From positions 372,001-436,000 of the forward strand of contig JAJKFH010003493.1 in the NCBI GenBank assembly GCA_023333565.1: a stretch of DNA of 64,000 nucleotides. Direction: 5' to 3'. The stretch comes from Puffinus mauretanicus. Its lineage: Eukaryota; Chordata; Aves; Procellariiformes; Procellariidae. Below, piece by piece: positions 12,639-27,829 of this stretch; within the stretch, counting starts at the first letter, position 1; the number at the start of each line of letters is the position of its first letter. The notes beneath the pieces are model-generated. The model saw only the letters and a list, made by a program, of their open reading frames with translations, did no database searches and had not been told where the DNA came from. The translations under genes and the position numbers were made by a program.

Positions 12639-14329
12639 TTTATACTCACTTACGTTCCACTTAATTTTATAATTCTTCATGGTAATACCTGAAGTTGACT
12701 TTGGCCTTAAAGACATCAGAGCACATATCTTAAGAAAGCAAAGCCAAATTCTCTGCCAGTGTGATTTATGGTTGTTCAGTGGGCCAACTTACCCAGCAGG
12801 AAATTTGGCCCGTGTGGTGCATCTTCATTTATTTGATTTATTTAGGGTTAAAATCTAATACATGAAAAACATGCAAAAACATGCCTGTCTTGTACAGTAA
12901 AGGGCCTCTGACAGATATATGGAAAAAGAATCCAACAAAAATCAGCGGCTAACCCACAACAACCTCAAATAAAACACAACCCCTACCTAAACTTCCGCCA
13001 ACAAAAACTAACACCCAGCCTCCATTTCAGTCCAGCCACTCCTAATGAATTGATATGTTGTTTCATCCAAGTCATGTGAGAGCTAAAAGTTAACATTTCT
13101 TGCCAGCACAGACAGGCATTTGTGGTTCCACTGCTTTTATTACACATTTCCTAGAGTTATTTGCTACATACTGTGATCCTGCAAACACTTAGTTACACTA
13201 GAGATTTTGCTCACAGAAGTAATTCTGTTCAGTTCAGAAGAGGTTTCCTCCAGCACGTAAAGTTACGTGCACACCTTCACGTTTGCAAAAACAGACATCA
13301 GAGGGGTAAGAGGCACCACAATAACAAACGATGTTATAGGCAATTAGCCATATGCAAGCAATTCAATCTACCGCTACAAACCTTGAGCTCTACCACAAGA
13401 AGTAATTGGAATTAATTTGGACACTGTTTTCCTAAATATTTCAAGTAATTATTTTACAATAATCAGAACATCAGTTCTGATGAAGAATATTAGTTTGTAT
13501 GCTGCATGAAATCAGGAAGGTATTTTGCTCCTACAAATGTAGTCATGTTTCTTGCATGTTTAGAGAGCAATATCAAGTTATGTTTCCTCTCCGAAGTTGT
13601 TTGATTTTCTGTTTGTGTGACCTTTAATTGCGATTTGATTCACCCAAAAGTACCAAAAACATATTCTTCAGTGGAAACGCCCACAGAAATAAGGAGAAGG
13701 TGTATCACAAGAGCTGGCCTCTTGTTTTCTTATATTTAAATGGAAACTACTATAAAATTCAACAGCGTGCACACCTCTGTTCTACAAACTACTGATATCA
13801 TTAATGTAAAAAATACCAGGTATGGTTTGCTTGTTGTGAGAAAACATGAGCACTGTTTAACTTCCTCTTGAGTTACGTTGTATGGAGGTATTCTTTCTAA
13901 CATTTTGAATCAAAAATTCCGGTCAGAAAAAGATAATTGTGGAATTGAGTTCATCTCAGTGTCTTATTACCAACCCTTCACATAATGACTGTACCATTAA
14001 GGATAACCTACTGCATCACAGTATCCAAGGGAATAGACGTAATGAATCTGTGAGATGGCTACCTCGAGAATGTGTCTACTGAACATCTGAACTGAAATCG
14101 CTATTCAAAAGGTTTCCAGACATACAACGTGTTGTTTTTCATTACATTCTTCCGGAAGTGTTATCTAAACGCATAGTAAGCACAAATAAAATTGTTTACA
14201 TGCTTTTTTAAAAATCTTTTTAATCCCTTATATTCAATTATGCTTTTAATGTTTTTCCATGTAATAATTTTCATTTAAAACCAGGTGGTCAGATATTTGA
14301 AAGAGCTTCCATGTCAGGAGCAACTACAC

Positions 14330-14530
14330 AGACTACGACTTCAGCTCATTAAAGAAGGACCCGTGTGGTGAGATGGTGACAAGTTGTCTTCATTGTTTCT
14401 CATAATACACAAGGACTACCAAGAAAATTCTGCAGTTTTTAAACATTATAAGGTGGTACTCCCCCAGAACGGAGAGCTACCTGTGGAACTCATTGCCACA
14501 GCCCACGCTGATGCCCCACAGAGTGCATCT
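14330..14530 (+). mobile_element. Possible CR1-like 3' UTR fragment
   Basis: The run 'CTACCTGTGGAACTCATTGC' (about 14479) followed by CACAG is the typical CR1 end-of-ORF2 phrase (NLWNSLPQ-like). Only this phrase and a loose resemblance just upstream support the call. The sequence after it runs into an A15 tract. Confidence 0.45.
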
Positions 14531-14534
14531 CTAC

Positions 14535-14568
14535 AAAAAAAAAAAAAAACAAACAAAAAACAATCAGA
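14535..14568. repeat. A15 plus A/CAAA-rich tract
   Basis: A15 (14535-14549) is followed by CAAACAAAAAACAA. It lies just after the weak CR1-like fragment. Confidence 0.9.
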
Positions 14569-14569
14569 C

Positions 14570-17500
14570 AACTTCTAAGATGGAAAATCTGTCACGAAAT
14601 TAAAAGCAAAGACACATTTGTGGCCCTGGAAGTCACATACTGCCAGAAACTGGGAAAGGATACCAGAATAGTATCATCGCATGTTGTCTGTGTTTTAACA
14701 TCAGGCACCTCCACAGCTGCCGAAACAAATTTCTGTCTGACCCAGCCCAGCCGTTCTTACATTCCAAGAGAACATTAATTTGGGGGTGGAAATACCTTCT
14801 TACAAACATAAACATTTTTACCTTCTCTTGTGTGTATCGGTTTGGGCTGAAACTGTTCAAGTCATCTGATATCCACTATTAAAAAAAGGTCACTTAAAAA
14901 CGCTTCACTTACAAACGGCGGTAACACACACCGAGTGACACGGAGGGTGGGACTAAGGGAAGACCCCACGGTGCCGTGCACAGAGAAACCACCTCCCTGC
15001 TCAGTCCCAGCTACAGAGCTATGTCAAAAACCACTCTCAAGAGCCCCATCCCACTGCACCCCACGTTTTCTGACTACTCAGCAGACTCAGGAAAGATGCA
15101 AGCAATGCAGAATAAACCCTTAACATACATCAAAGTTGCAGTATCAATAGATCATTTGAAGAGCTTGCAGGCAGGCGGTCGATCAGCACTTACACTGCAG
15201 ACAAAGCTCTGCCCGGCCATTCCCGGGAAGTTATTTGATAACTGCTGTTAAAATGGAGATAGTTCCTGAAGGAAGCACTTCAGCTGCAAGTGATACCTCT
15301 TGCAAGATGTGGGAACCCTTCCCACAGCCCACGCTGATCCCAAACTGACGAGAATTTGCCATCTCATGGCACACAAAGGATTTGAGCAATTTCTGCTCCT
15401 GCCTGAGGGAAGCCAGGGGTGCAGGGGAAGGCAAGTGGGCAACCAGGGTTAGGAGGGAAGTGAGATTCAGCCAGGGACTAGCTCAAGGCAGAGGAAGCAG
15501 GCACCACCCACCCTGCTGCTGGCAGGCAATACACCAAGGTGGGAAGCCTGCTGAGGGATAACAAGAGCCGCTAGGTCAAAGAAGGGATTTCCTGGGAGAC
15601 CAGTCTGGTCAGGGCCACTCAAACTTTTCAGCTTTTCCATGGCATTACGGAAAACAAAAGCCTCTGGGCTAGTTACGTCTTATTCTGTCCTTCAAGCCAG
15701 CCTTCGGGCTGGCTGTGGCTAGTCCTGTAATGCAAAACAGCCGTCAGACTGGCCAGGCCAAGTCTCTCGCCGCTTGCCCAACTCGGTGCTACACGCACGC
15801 TGCTGTCCTCATTTACAAGGTGGTAAGTGCACAGATTTGTACAAAACACAGCTTTTGCCCAACTCCAGTTATTGCTTGTATGTTTTAAATAAACGCGAAA
15901 CTTGGGATTTAAACCCAAGTAACCGATGTACAGAATTCTTCCTTGCTTAGTTAAACCAATGGAGTTACCATGTAATTTCCAAGTTGAGAGCTTAATAATT
16001 ATATCCCCAGCATTAGGGTTCACTCAAGGCCTCACGCATTGCTCAGAGCACAATTCACCCAACTGAAAAAAGTCTGCATTTCTGGGCATTTAGGTAATAT
16101 ATGCTTTTATCTTGGGAACTTTTGTACTGGGATGAATTTGACCAGCAGTAATTGGATTTAGATAAGCAACTCTGAGGCTCTTTCATTCTTGTGAATTAAT
16201 ATATAAATAGCATAACTGAGTTTATTTTGTTTAAAGCAAACTCTATTAGGAAAATCATGGATTTCGGGAGGAAAAAAAAAGCCCATATTATGAAAGCATA
16301 AAATACAGAAGGAACTGCTGTTGGGTTTCTCGGAGACATGTTATTCCTATAATACACTGCCACATGAACCTAAGACATCCAAATACACACAAAAGGGAAA
16401 TCCACTGAGAGAGAAAGTTCTGATTTGCATGATCATTTCTGGGCATTTCATCTACTGCATGACATTTTCAATGCTTGTATTTTTTCTCAAAAATACAACA
16501 CATTACTATTCTATCCATTAACAAAGATTGAGCTGCTTTGTTGTTGTTTCTCTGTACATTATTTTTAATTAAAAAAAGAAAAAGTTAAGACTAAACTCTT
16601 TTACTCACAGAAAAATAGAACAACAAAATTCATGCCATTCAGAGCACCTTTTATTTTCACAGACCAGCGCATGGCTTGGGGAACAAACAGAAGGAGGTAG
16701 TTGCAGGGAACCTACGGTGTACTGGATTAACAGACCGTACTTCTGTAAGAGTTCAACATTCAGCTGCTCTGTCTTCTCTACTTACTTCAGTCTGGCTGTC
16801 AAGTTTACAAAAATCATTCCTTCACTAAATATAATACAAGTTAGTACAGCAATTTAGAGCAACAACTTGTCCAAGAGTTTCAAAAACACCACAGAAAAAG
16901 GGAGGGGAGCCTCTTAAATCCTTTGGTTGTACATCTAAAACAGCCCTGGACTTTCAGAAAGGCTCCTGAGTCATTAGTACTGAATTCTGTAAGGGCAGGT
17001 GTTGCTCAGCAATTTTGACACTCAGACCATGTATTTCTGTTCCTAACAATGCAGTTAGGAGCCCAGTTTTAAGCAGACAGTAATGAATATTGTAGCATCT
17101 ATGAGAAGCGAATTTTCAAGAGAATGCAAGCTGATGAACCACTGAAAGAATGTATGTATATTCAATTATATCTTCTGGTACGGATATTTATTACTAAGGG
17201 TGTAGTGATTTGACTTATACATGGGCCTGTTACTCACCATCACCCCATGTCCACTAAAAATATATTTTTCAGAAGTATGAGAGAAAAAAGCTACAAAAAC
17301 TATAAAATAACTATATGCATATGTCTATGAACACTATTATTGCTTTAGACAAATAAAACCCAACATACCATTCTCTTGAATAACAGCTCCATGTTAGGAG
17401 GAAAGAACCTAAAAGGCTATTTCAGATTATGGATAATGCCATTTACTTTATACTGCATTTACAGATCATATTCAGAAATTCTGCTTTTCAGGAGAAGATG

Positions 17501-18210
17501 CAAGCACTATTTAGCTCAAATCACAGGGCTCTAATACAGCCCTGGAGCAGCCGTAGTAGATCCTTCGGTGCTCTTTTATTGAACCATATAGAAGACTTGG
17601 TAGTTTTAGTGAAGTTTGCTTCTTGTAAAATTTCAACAACATCGGGCAGAGAATACTGTAAATAAACCTCTTAAAACGTGTGTAGCAACACCTACAACCA
17701 AAAAATCCCTCCACTGTTAAAGTGCTAGCTTTCCTTTACAGTGTCCCTAAAATCTACTGCTATTAAAGCACAGGAACGCATCTCACCTTCACCTTCACTA
17801 AAAGCATAGAGGCATCTCACATTCAAGTTACAAATGTGTTTACAAGACAATGCAGATGTTTACCAAGAAAGAGAGAGTCATATTTCCTATTCAAACTAAT
17901 CTGCATTCATACACTTAAACATTATATGCACATTCACCTCTGGAAAAATAGTCCCATATGAAAGTGTACAGGCTCTGGAGACTTATTGTAATTGTTTTCA
18001 GTACTTGGGAAATTAAGCTGGGTAAAACAGAAGTTAAAGTAAATGAAATTTCAACAGATACTAAATTTCTGGAAATAGAAAGAATTTGAACCTTGAGACC
18101 TGTAAGAAGTACATCACTTTAGTAGTTCAAAGGTAACTTTTCCTGTAACCTTGTTTCTTTCCTCGCCAAAAAAAAAAAAAATATTTTGTCTGCATGTAAA
18201 TGAATTTAAG
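14570..18210. other. Intron without recognised features
   Basis: AT-rich intron 2 sequence. Short frames only, with no recognised repeat. An octamer-type ATTTGCAT is near 16424, not interpretable alone. Confidence 0.6.
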
Positions 18211-18211
18211 T

Positions 18212-18290
18212 GGCTTGATCCAACACTTACAGAAATCAAAGGCAGTTTTTTCATTGCCTTCAATAGGTACAAGCTCAAATCCTATTCACA
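18212..18290. repeat. Short old interspersed-repeat relic
   Basis: 'GGCTTGATCCAACACTTACA' followed by GAAATCAAAGG, then 'TTTCATTGCCTTCAATAGGT', resembles the sauropsid GATCCAAAGCCCATTGAAGTCAATGG / CATTGACTTCAATGGG palindrome repeat. Confidence 0.38.
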
Positions 18291-18305
18291 GTGCTTATAA
18301 TAAGG

Positions 18306-21300
18306 CTACAGATTTGTCACACTCTTGATACCCAAGACAGAATAAAATGCCACTCACTGAAGTGGCAGTCCCCATAAAAGCCTGACATTTTACAGTGTTT
18401 TCCCCAGTTTGTTGCAAGTAAGACACTTGCCTCTTAGCTGCAGTTTTTATTCTAAACGCTGTTTATTCTGAATTAGTGCTATATATTTGTATTATATCTG
18501 TATGTTCGAATATTGAAGCTATTTAAGACTATTTAAAACATGATTACATTATTGTATATCATATTTAAATTAAAATTCTGACATTTATATTTTTGCTTTG
18601 ATAGAAAGCTATGTTTTTGCCTCACAGTTCTGCCATGACAAATAACCAGTGTTAATAATTAATTAGCAAAATATTCTACAGTTGCTAAATTAAGTATGGA
18701 AAACAAAATTCATGCACAAATTAATAACTATGATTTCATGCAGAACACTTCAGTCCTTTTTCTGGGCCATCATTAAATCTTCAACTACTAATTATTCCAT
18801 ATTTGCAAGAATTCAGATGTCTTAAAAAAATAAAATGCAACTTTTGTTTGCAGACACTCAGCAGTGCCGCTAAATTTTCTGTATAATGATAGGAAGCATT
18901 ATTGGGAAAACAGCTTAGGGATCTGAAACCCTGCACAGAATGAGATGTGGTTTATTGTAGCCTCTCACAAATGATAATGCCAGGCATACTCTAATTTTCA
19001 AAGAACAGGGGAGGAAGAAAAAAAAAAATCTAAAACCTATCTTTTCTACTGTAAGACATTGCTCATTGGCATTGGAAATAAAAATTAAGCAGATCTTCAA
19101 ACTTGAAGAATCTCCTCTATCCAACAATTCAGTTATCTCAGATATTGTGGAAATAAACTCCCCCAACATATCATTCCTGTGTGTAGAATTTATTTACTTT
19201 GTATGTTCTTGCATGCTGTGCTGTCTTGTATCCGATTTCTCATTCACAGTCTTGCTTACTTATGGAGGATTCATTGTTAAATTACAGTTGGTATGAACCA
19301 GCATGCCAGCATACCATGATATTAATCTCTAAAGTATTCAATCATTTAACAATAGCCTCATTATTCAAGGGAACTCTGAGCGTTTGGTTTGTGCAGATTT
19401 TCTGACATTTCACTAAAACAATTTACTCTTAGAAGAATTCAATGACTGCAACATATTGTAAAATATGTATGTACATATATATGTCTCAATCAGATGGCTC
19501 CTCTCCAATAATAGCCAAGAAAAGAAAAGGAATTAAAAAGAAAAGGAATTAAAGAAAAAAGCAAGAACTCCAGCTACCACCAGGGACCGTGAACTCAAAC
19601 TGATAATTTAAAGCTAAAGCATTTTATAGAGTTCACACAGAGGCCATTTGAATCAAATGTGTGAGAGAGACTTCTTGAGTTCACAGAGCTCCCATTTCAT
19701 TATTTACAAATTAGAAAAATCCAGGTACCTGGGATGTCTTTGGAAACAACCTAGTTTTGAGAGGAACTGTTTCTTAGGATTTTTACATTGCAAAATACGT
19801 ATTTCAGGAACTACATCACAGAATTGCTTCTTTTTCTTCAATATATTCATTTTAATCCTTTCATTTCCAAGGCTGGAATGTCAGAGTTGTATTCATTTTC
19901 CAAAGGCCAAACTTTGACAAAAGTGGTGCAGAGGAGCACATTTTTCTCTGCCTGAAATTTTCAAGGAGAACCAACAAGAGCATGGGTTTGGACTTTTATA
20001 ATTACATGGGCAAAAGTTCACGCTGCTTGCCCAGGACTGGGACAGAATACCTCTGGTTTTGAGTTTCTTTGAATTTTATTTAACTCCATCAAGTATATTT
20101 TTAAAAGCAAAGGTTTTTTTAGTCCATTTTTCTGGGCAACTCTGTAACATAAAGACAGCCTCAGGAGAGGGTATGGAAATGGATTCGATAAGCTATTTGT
20201 CCACGATATTTTTAAATACACGTGCACATGTACAACTTCAGGCACGTAAGAAGCCCAGTTGAACTTAAGCAGGACAACCCACGTTTCTCAAGGTTAAAGC
20301 ATGTTTGTTGGCTTATAAATTAACATGCATGTTCGGTCTGGAAAGTCCTCCCTACAGCCCCGATAGAGCGAACAGACTTACACAGGACACGCCAGTCCAC
20401 GTTTCCAGTCAGTGAGTGCTTTGCTTTCCTCAGTGCAAGGCCTGTAACTACTACAGTAATTAGTTTTAAGAGGACAAACCTGTTCTTGCTGATAACTCAG
20501 CACAACTCCCAGGCCAGGGTCCCAAAGCAGGTATTCTCCAAAACCTTCTCTTAAGTGATAGTTTTGTCAACAATAAAATTCAAACTAGGTGAAGCTGTCC
20601 AGCATGCAATATAGGTACACAATTTATGAATCATGTGTTAATTTTTTTATGTTTTCAAAATGCTTTAAAAACCTGCAAGTAAATACAACATTAAATGAAA
20701 TCGCTTGTTACAAAAACACATTTACAGGTTTAAAAAGATATTTAGTTTAGGGCCCTTTTCTATTATATAAATAATTCTCATTCTTTATTGTCCAAAGAAA
20801 GATGGACATAATTGAACTTATTAGCCTCGCTGTATCAGGTTGGTAAATATCTTTGGAGCAGGAGAGCTTATTAAAAACTGCATGTTGGATCAGGCTCTTG
20901 GTTTCCAGAAACACGGTGCCCTCCTTCTGGGTCCAACGGGCTGCCCCAATTTACACCAACGGATCAACTGCCTCATTATTTTCTGTCTTTGAGCGTTGAA
21001 GTTACACTTTAAGATAACATCAAGGGGCAGGGAATACGGCATAATTAGCAAGTCTTGTAGCTCTCTGCTCATCAGTCAGCACTTCTGAGCCTAAGACAAA
21101 CAAAATCTTAGTCAACCGAAAACTCCTCACTCAGGCTTTGTGCCAGCTGCGCTCACTGGACACCTTGGCCGTGAGTCTCCTGCAGAAGAAAAGCCAACGT
21201 TGGCAATTGCTGTGCTCTGCTGTGGTTCAGCTTGCACCCAGAAACAGCCAACGTGGACCAGGAAGGGGTTAGATAAGCCATGGGATTCACTAAATAAATA

Positions 21301-24300
21301 CTCTTTATATACTTAGTGTCTTCTGTCCTTAAAAGGACACTTGGCTGGTCCTGCCAGGCAGAACCCTGGATGGAGAGCTATGAAAAAAGATGTGCTATGT
21401 AGCCCATCCTTTCTGAAATATACAGGGGAAGATCTGGAGGAAGGAGCAAGAATTTAAATATTTTTATGTTTCTGCTGAGAAATTTTACCTCAGGAACAAA
21501 AGACTCACTGAAAAACACAGTGAGCGCATCGTGAAATCTGATCAGTAACACTGGATTTGGAAGCAAATTAGCTTCTGTTGCTTGGGAGCCCTCAAGAAAA
21601 GACTTTTGTATATTACTGGCTTCAGGTGCCTTCAAGTAAACTAATTAAATAAGATACAATCCTCAAACCATATAAAGATATACATGGAAAAACTGAGACC
21701 TCATTCTGAATATTGGGCATACTTTGAGAGAGAGAGAACTGTGATTCACTGGGATGAACCCACAATTCTTCCTATAATGGGCCAAGGAGTACAGTACTGA
21801 CAATTCCTGTTGCTCACTAATACACCAAAAAGTTATGAAATTAACTTTTGGTATTAAAAAATAACTAGGAAATAATATGTTGGAGATATCCTTTTATTCT
21901 GCTTACATATTTTGAGCCTTTGTGATACACTCGGCTTGTATTTTCATGCCTCTCTTTACAGCTATGAAGGAGAGAACCTACTTTTTTTTTTTAAATTGAA
22001 AGCTGAGATTCCCATCTTATCACATGCCTCAGGATCTAAGGGTTTAAGAAACAAATATTGCGAACCTCACAATAAACTTCTGATGGTTGGCAACACCATG
22101 GGCAACATCTTCATCAAATATTAGTGAACATCCTCAGCTAGGGAAAAAACACTGCTTGGCAGTTGCATGTTTCGGGTCTCAGAAAACAACCTTGCAAAGA
22201 AAAAAAACCAAAATAAAATAACAATGAACAAATCCACCCTGTGTTCTATTCCCCACTTCATAAAAAGAGCTGGAGTTAAAGATTCACGAAAACCCCAGTA
22301 CTGACACCCCTCACTTTACTACTGCTATCATACACATAAACGGCAAGTATATCCTATACGGATAAATTATATTCCAGCAGTCAAAGTAAAATCTGCCAAA
22401 TGTGCTGGGTTTAAAAATTAGTAACACAAAATTTACAATGATCACCTCAGCAAGCAGCCTGCTTTTTGAACATCCAATCAGAAGCAATGACAGCAGAAAA
22501 CCAATGTAAAAAGGACACAGTCAGTTTTCATGGAGTCAAAGACACATTCTACAAGAAACAGAGCTACAGTCTGAAAATATTTACAGCTATGAACAACTGA
22601 ATTCATACTCTGGACAGTCCTGAATACACCCAATGGCCAACTTTCATAAACCAAGCACTTGCAGTATCAGGCCATGTATTTACGCATCCCTGAAATGTCT
22701 TATTCATCAACAGCATTTGCACCCTTTCTTCCCACTGACTCAGACCATGGGAGTTTCCGACCCTTTCCCTTTCTGCTGTTCAAGAAAGGAAGTTCTCAAA
22801 AGACCAACATCTTGAATAAGAAGCCAAAGCAAAAGAAAAGGTCCGCTCCAGCAATTCATTTCCCAGATGCCTCTGCCCTTCGCTTTCTTTGGGCTTGCTC
22901 CAGAGACTACTGAGATCAAGAGAAAGACCTATGGATTTCCCCTGTTCTGCAATTTCTGAGAGCCATTACATGTTACTCTACATGCAACATTTCATTTTGT
23001 AAGACAATTTCCTAAGTTCAGACTTCAGTTTCTTTTTGATTCCCACATTCTCAGGACAACAGCTCCTTTGTTCAAGCTTCCATGTGTATGGGAATGTTAT
23101 CTTATCTCTGGTTTAGCCTTTAATATTGAGCAGCGTCAGAAAAGAATCATCCTCTTGTTTGAGATTTAAAGATTTATGTCTGCTTACATTTTTAAGATAC
23201 ATAAACATACAAATATACTTACAAAGTCTAAGCAAATTTACTCTTATTAGAGCTGTTATCTGAATGACGGTATTTAACACCAGTTACGGTTTAGTTCCCT
23301 TATCTCCCCTATGAAATATTTTTTTCAAAATCTGTTACAAGAGTAAAATGACAGCATCCTAGGGAAAACAAGCTTTCTCCAGCCTGTCTGCAAGGGAGCA
23401 GCAAGGTTGGAGCAGCAGGAAATCAGCAAAAAAGAGAGGGAAGCAAACCATTACTGTGTGGGGGAAGTCTTTCATAGCCACTGGGCCACCCAAAGTTGAG
23501 AGAGAGACACTCAGTGCCACAGTGAAACTCTGTGATTCAGAGAAGAGACACAGATGTGTACGAGTGGAGAACAGCAGAAGAAAATTACCCTAGTCTGAAT
23601 TCCCAACTACACCCACACAGAGGGAGGAACACAAGGACCCATCCACGCCACAATCACGCCAGTTCTGCAGGAGAGCATGGAGCTACCTCAGCTAGCTTTA
23701 ACCTAGTCCCAAGTTTCACTGCATGGCTCTAAAACCCAGAAGCATCCGTAATACAGATGCTCCTTCAGGAAGTTAAATGCACAGTACTGATTCAGTTCTG
23801 CATGTTTGTTCTCCACTTAAAAGAAAAAAAAAGCACTTTAAAAAAGAATTACCATTTGTCTAAACCCCAGGCAGTCTTCTCCCCAACCTCCCCATGTCCC
23901 CCATCCCAGAACATGGGATGTTCTGGCTTCTCCGTAAGGCCATTCTTCCTCCCACCTCTAAGATTAGCATGTTCAAGACCCGCTCAATTTTGACAGGGGA
24001 AAAAAAAATATCCACCTTGAACAGAAAGCCTTTTAAGTCTTCACTCACTTTTGAAGTCTTTGTATTTTTTAATCCCTGCTCTGCCAGTTTTGTCTCCCCT
24101 TCCCCCTCTCCCCTTCAGTGGAAATTTTCTACTCTTTACAAGCCCGGCTCTCTGCAGAAAATTGATTTCCCCTAGGATACAGCCATCCTACTGTTCTATG
24201 CATGGTCATTAATGACCATCCTGTTCACCACAGAGACAGACACGCTGGCACTCCTCCCCAGCTCCTTAGAAAGTGCACAGGGGAAAATCAGAACAACCTC

Positions 24301-25799
24301 AGAGCTTAACCATACCAAGAGTTCATCATCTCCAAAAAATACTGTGCAAAATCTCCAAACGAGCTGTTATGAAAGTAAAATAATTCTTGCTGGTTTCTGT
24401 CACTCCTTACTTCCATTGCAGTAGATTAAATTTTTTAAATCTCCCCCAAATAACGACCATCATGTAGTTCCCTCTCTCCCAGAGCCACATGGGAATGGAC
24501 CCTAAATCAGATGTGACTTGAGCTCATGTTGGTTTTACTTGAGCACTAGTATCAGGGTATCCAGGGTCAGAATGCATTTCAGCACAGCCTGCAAAACCTG
24601 CCTGAAGATGTGAGAAAATATCTGGGTGCTGCACTTTTTGCTGTTTTAACTGCTTTGCAGGCAGTGTACCTGCTGGCTTCACCATCTCTGGGAGATGTGC
24701 AATCTCACATTTGATTGCAGTGAAGTCCCATTCTTGGAGTGACAGACAATTATTCCCTTAGCTCTTGCTTGGCTATCATGCCAATAGGTAAAATAAAATG
24801 ATTGTACTCACAAAACAGCTTAAGCCTTCTCTATAAACATTTTGTAGATAGACTGTAAATTGACTCCCTGCTCCTTCTTGACACATGGGGGCCTTGCAAG
24901 AACTTCCCCTTGTCCCTGCTGGTACAATGGAGGACTGGAAGCCACGAGGAAGAAGATGGGGTAGTCAGCACCTTTTCTTCTTCCATTCCAACCAAGGATT
25001 TTTATATGATGAAGCTAATCTTGCTTACTGAGTTGCATTACTAGTTTCAGCAGGACCAAAAATGAGGAAAAATATTAATAAGGCCCAAAGATGAGTATAG
25101 GGCTTTTTTTTCTTCCTCCAGTATAATTCAGCTTAGTTCCAGTGACTTTACCTCAAATCAATAGGAGCAGTGTCTTTAAATCAAAAGGTAAATTTAAAAC
25201 ACAACAAAATCTTTTTAGTGACTGTTGAACAGAAAAAAAAACAACCCTAAAAATTAGTTCTGAAATTGGGAGAGGGGCTTAGCTACTGAACTGCAACTTG
25301 GTCTGAAAAAAGTCAACACAGCTAATGCCTGATGCAGCACTTCAGAAATGCTGGGATGGGTGAGCTGCCCAAGCCAAGAAATTCATATTTAAAGCTCACA
25401 TTGTCCAGCTACACTCTGTAAATTGTGCCAGGATTTCTTTATATAATTCTCACTAATGCTCGCTGATGTTAGCCGAGGAAATCCTCTGCAGACAAACAGG
25501 ACAATCCACCCCCACTGTAGGTTCCATGAAATCACACGCTCTATGGAAATTTCCAAATACCTCGGCACAATATGGGTGAGTTAAGGATAAAGTTTCAAGC
25601 CTGAACTCCGTAATTTCCTGTCTTTTGCTAGTCTACACAGCTCTTTAATGTTATGTTAATATCATTTTTGTGGGTGTGATTGAATTACCCGCTGCTCTTG
25701 ATGCCAGCATTAGTGGACTTCTGTGTAATAGGAGAGCATGCTTTACTGCACATACTGTTACTAAATACCATTAAGCAGACCAGCTGCAGACCTCCTGAT
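18306..25799. other. Intron without recognised features
   Basis: Long AT-rich stretch of intron 2. The 18.46-18.86 kb part is especially AT-rich. Nothing I can name apart from short A or T runs. Confidence 0.6.
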
Positions 25800-26110
25800 A
25801 GCAGGACTGGAGGGCTACCTCGTTAGGAGGCGACGAGCACTTTACTGCTGGCACACAGCCTGAATCCCGCGAGCCCTCAGCATGTTGAGCTCACCTCGAC
25901 GTGCCCACCAGACGGCCTGCCACAGCAGGTCCCCTGGCCCAAAAAAGTGCCCAGCCCCGGGAACCTGCTAACAGTGCTGAGATCCCTCTCACGAGCTCAA
26001 CGTCCCGAGTCCTGTGCAGTGCTGCCGTGACTTGGCAGTCTGAAAAGATAGAGATGTATTTACTTGGCGACATTTCGACTCCAGGTGCAATGGAGGGCTG
26101 CTAAATTCTC
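25800..26110. other. CpG-retaining GC-richer patch in intron 2
   Basis: CpGs recur (GGCGACGAG, CCCGCGAG, CTCGACGTG, GACGGCC, CAACGTCCCGAG) while the flanks are CpG-poor. Short frames on both strands look unrelated to known proteins. Confidence 0.4.
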
Positions 26111-27829
26111 CGCTGAGAGCGTGCCTCACACACTGGTGACAGCTACTAACTAGTGGTGCAGTCCTTTAAAAATCCCTTTCAGGAGCCTTTGAGGAGAGAT
26201 TAAAATGCCACGTGTACGTGAGTTGCAACAATTCTAGGGCAGCCTCCGAAGGGAGATTTAACACAAGCTTTCTCATCAATATCCTTGCACTGCTAACCAG
26301 CACCTACTAAGCGAATGATGAGCCTGACTCCTGCGCAGAAATATCCCTCTCTCGAGGAGGATTGCATTAGGGAAAAAAACAGGGGGGCAAGTGGGGAGAG
26401 GGGGCAATGGAAAAAAGAATGAAGGAGGACAAGGAATTTAAGTCTGTTCCACGTAGTTGGCTCAGTACACACTAAACGGTACTGACAGACAACATCATCC
26501 AAGGAGTTGCAATGTATTCCTGTCACTCTTCTTGCCACTCTGACCCACCTCTTCCTCACCACAAAATGCCTTGTATGCTGGCTGGTAGAGCTATACTTAC
26601 CCAGCACCAGTGCTAGCAGTCACCTAACAGCAGCCCCATGTCCCCAACGTACACGGGAACAGCATGGCAGGGAAACAGCAGCGATAAGCGATGTGGTCTT
26701 GTGATTAAGAGAAATTCTTGTTTCTCTACATCTAAGTGTAGTAAGAACCAACAAACAAATGCAGGAACCTAACAAGAACAACAATTGCAAATCCATGTTA
26801 CAACAAAGCCACATTTTTCTTACAGCTCACTGCAAATAGAGATGAAAGTCCTAGAAGTCCTAAGAGTGCTGATAGGATTTAATAGCTGTACCATTATAGC
26901 CTGTCTCCCACGTCTGTAAGACCTGCAATCAATCACATCTTTAGTCCAATTCTTATGTTAGGCAATGAGAAAAATCACGGCATGAGTACAGTGTCCTGCT
27001 TTGATTTAAACCCCACCAATGACTTGGTCATATTCCATTTTGTTCTACTGTAGCCATCAGTTTTCCTGTCCATTTAGAAGCAATTGGTTTGAGTTCATTT
27101 TATTCTGAGAGTCAAGAGATTGCCCTATCTGAATCCTTCAGCTCCTTGAACTGGCTATATGTTTATATATGTGATAGGAATTCATTTGTTATGCAGTTCA
27201 TAACGCACTTAATAAACTTTATCTTGAAATATTTGTGCTAAATTATTGTAGAGTAATTAAAAAACTTCATAACCATACTCCATTTCATTGACAATCCTAA
27301 ATTTGGTGTTGATTTAAGTAAAGCAGAAGGGACAAGAAACACTAAAGATGAGTAGAGCAATTAAGTTCTGCAAAATTAAGTTAGGTATGGCTTAGATCCA
27401 CATTGCTTATTTTTTAAAATAAAGCTTCAAGGGTGCTGCAGTTTTCTCATCATATGGGTTTTTGTTACTCAAAGCCAAGGATGGACAGACATCTGATTTA
27501 CAATTAAAGGTAATCAAAACCTCAGAGGTGGAGAGATGAGCTTCTGCTTCTGACATAGTGCCAGTACCAGAGTACTGTGATCTCCACAGAGCACATATTG
27601 CACCTCCTTAGACTCGTGCTAGGACACCACAGCAGCTTTTGAGCATCATTTCTGCTGCTTAGGAACATCGATGTTCCAGTGATACATTTCATCCACTTAA
27701 GGACACATACAAACAGATATGGCTATATAAACTATACTATACATAACAACAAATCTCCATAAACATGAAAAGGAAATTACTTCTAACCTCAAATAATTAG
27801 TTTTAAAAACATTTAAATGACCCCTGCAG

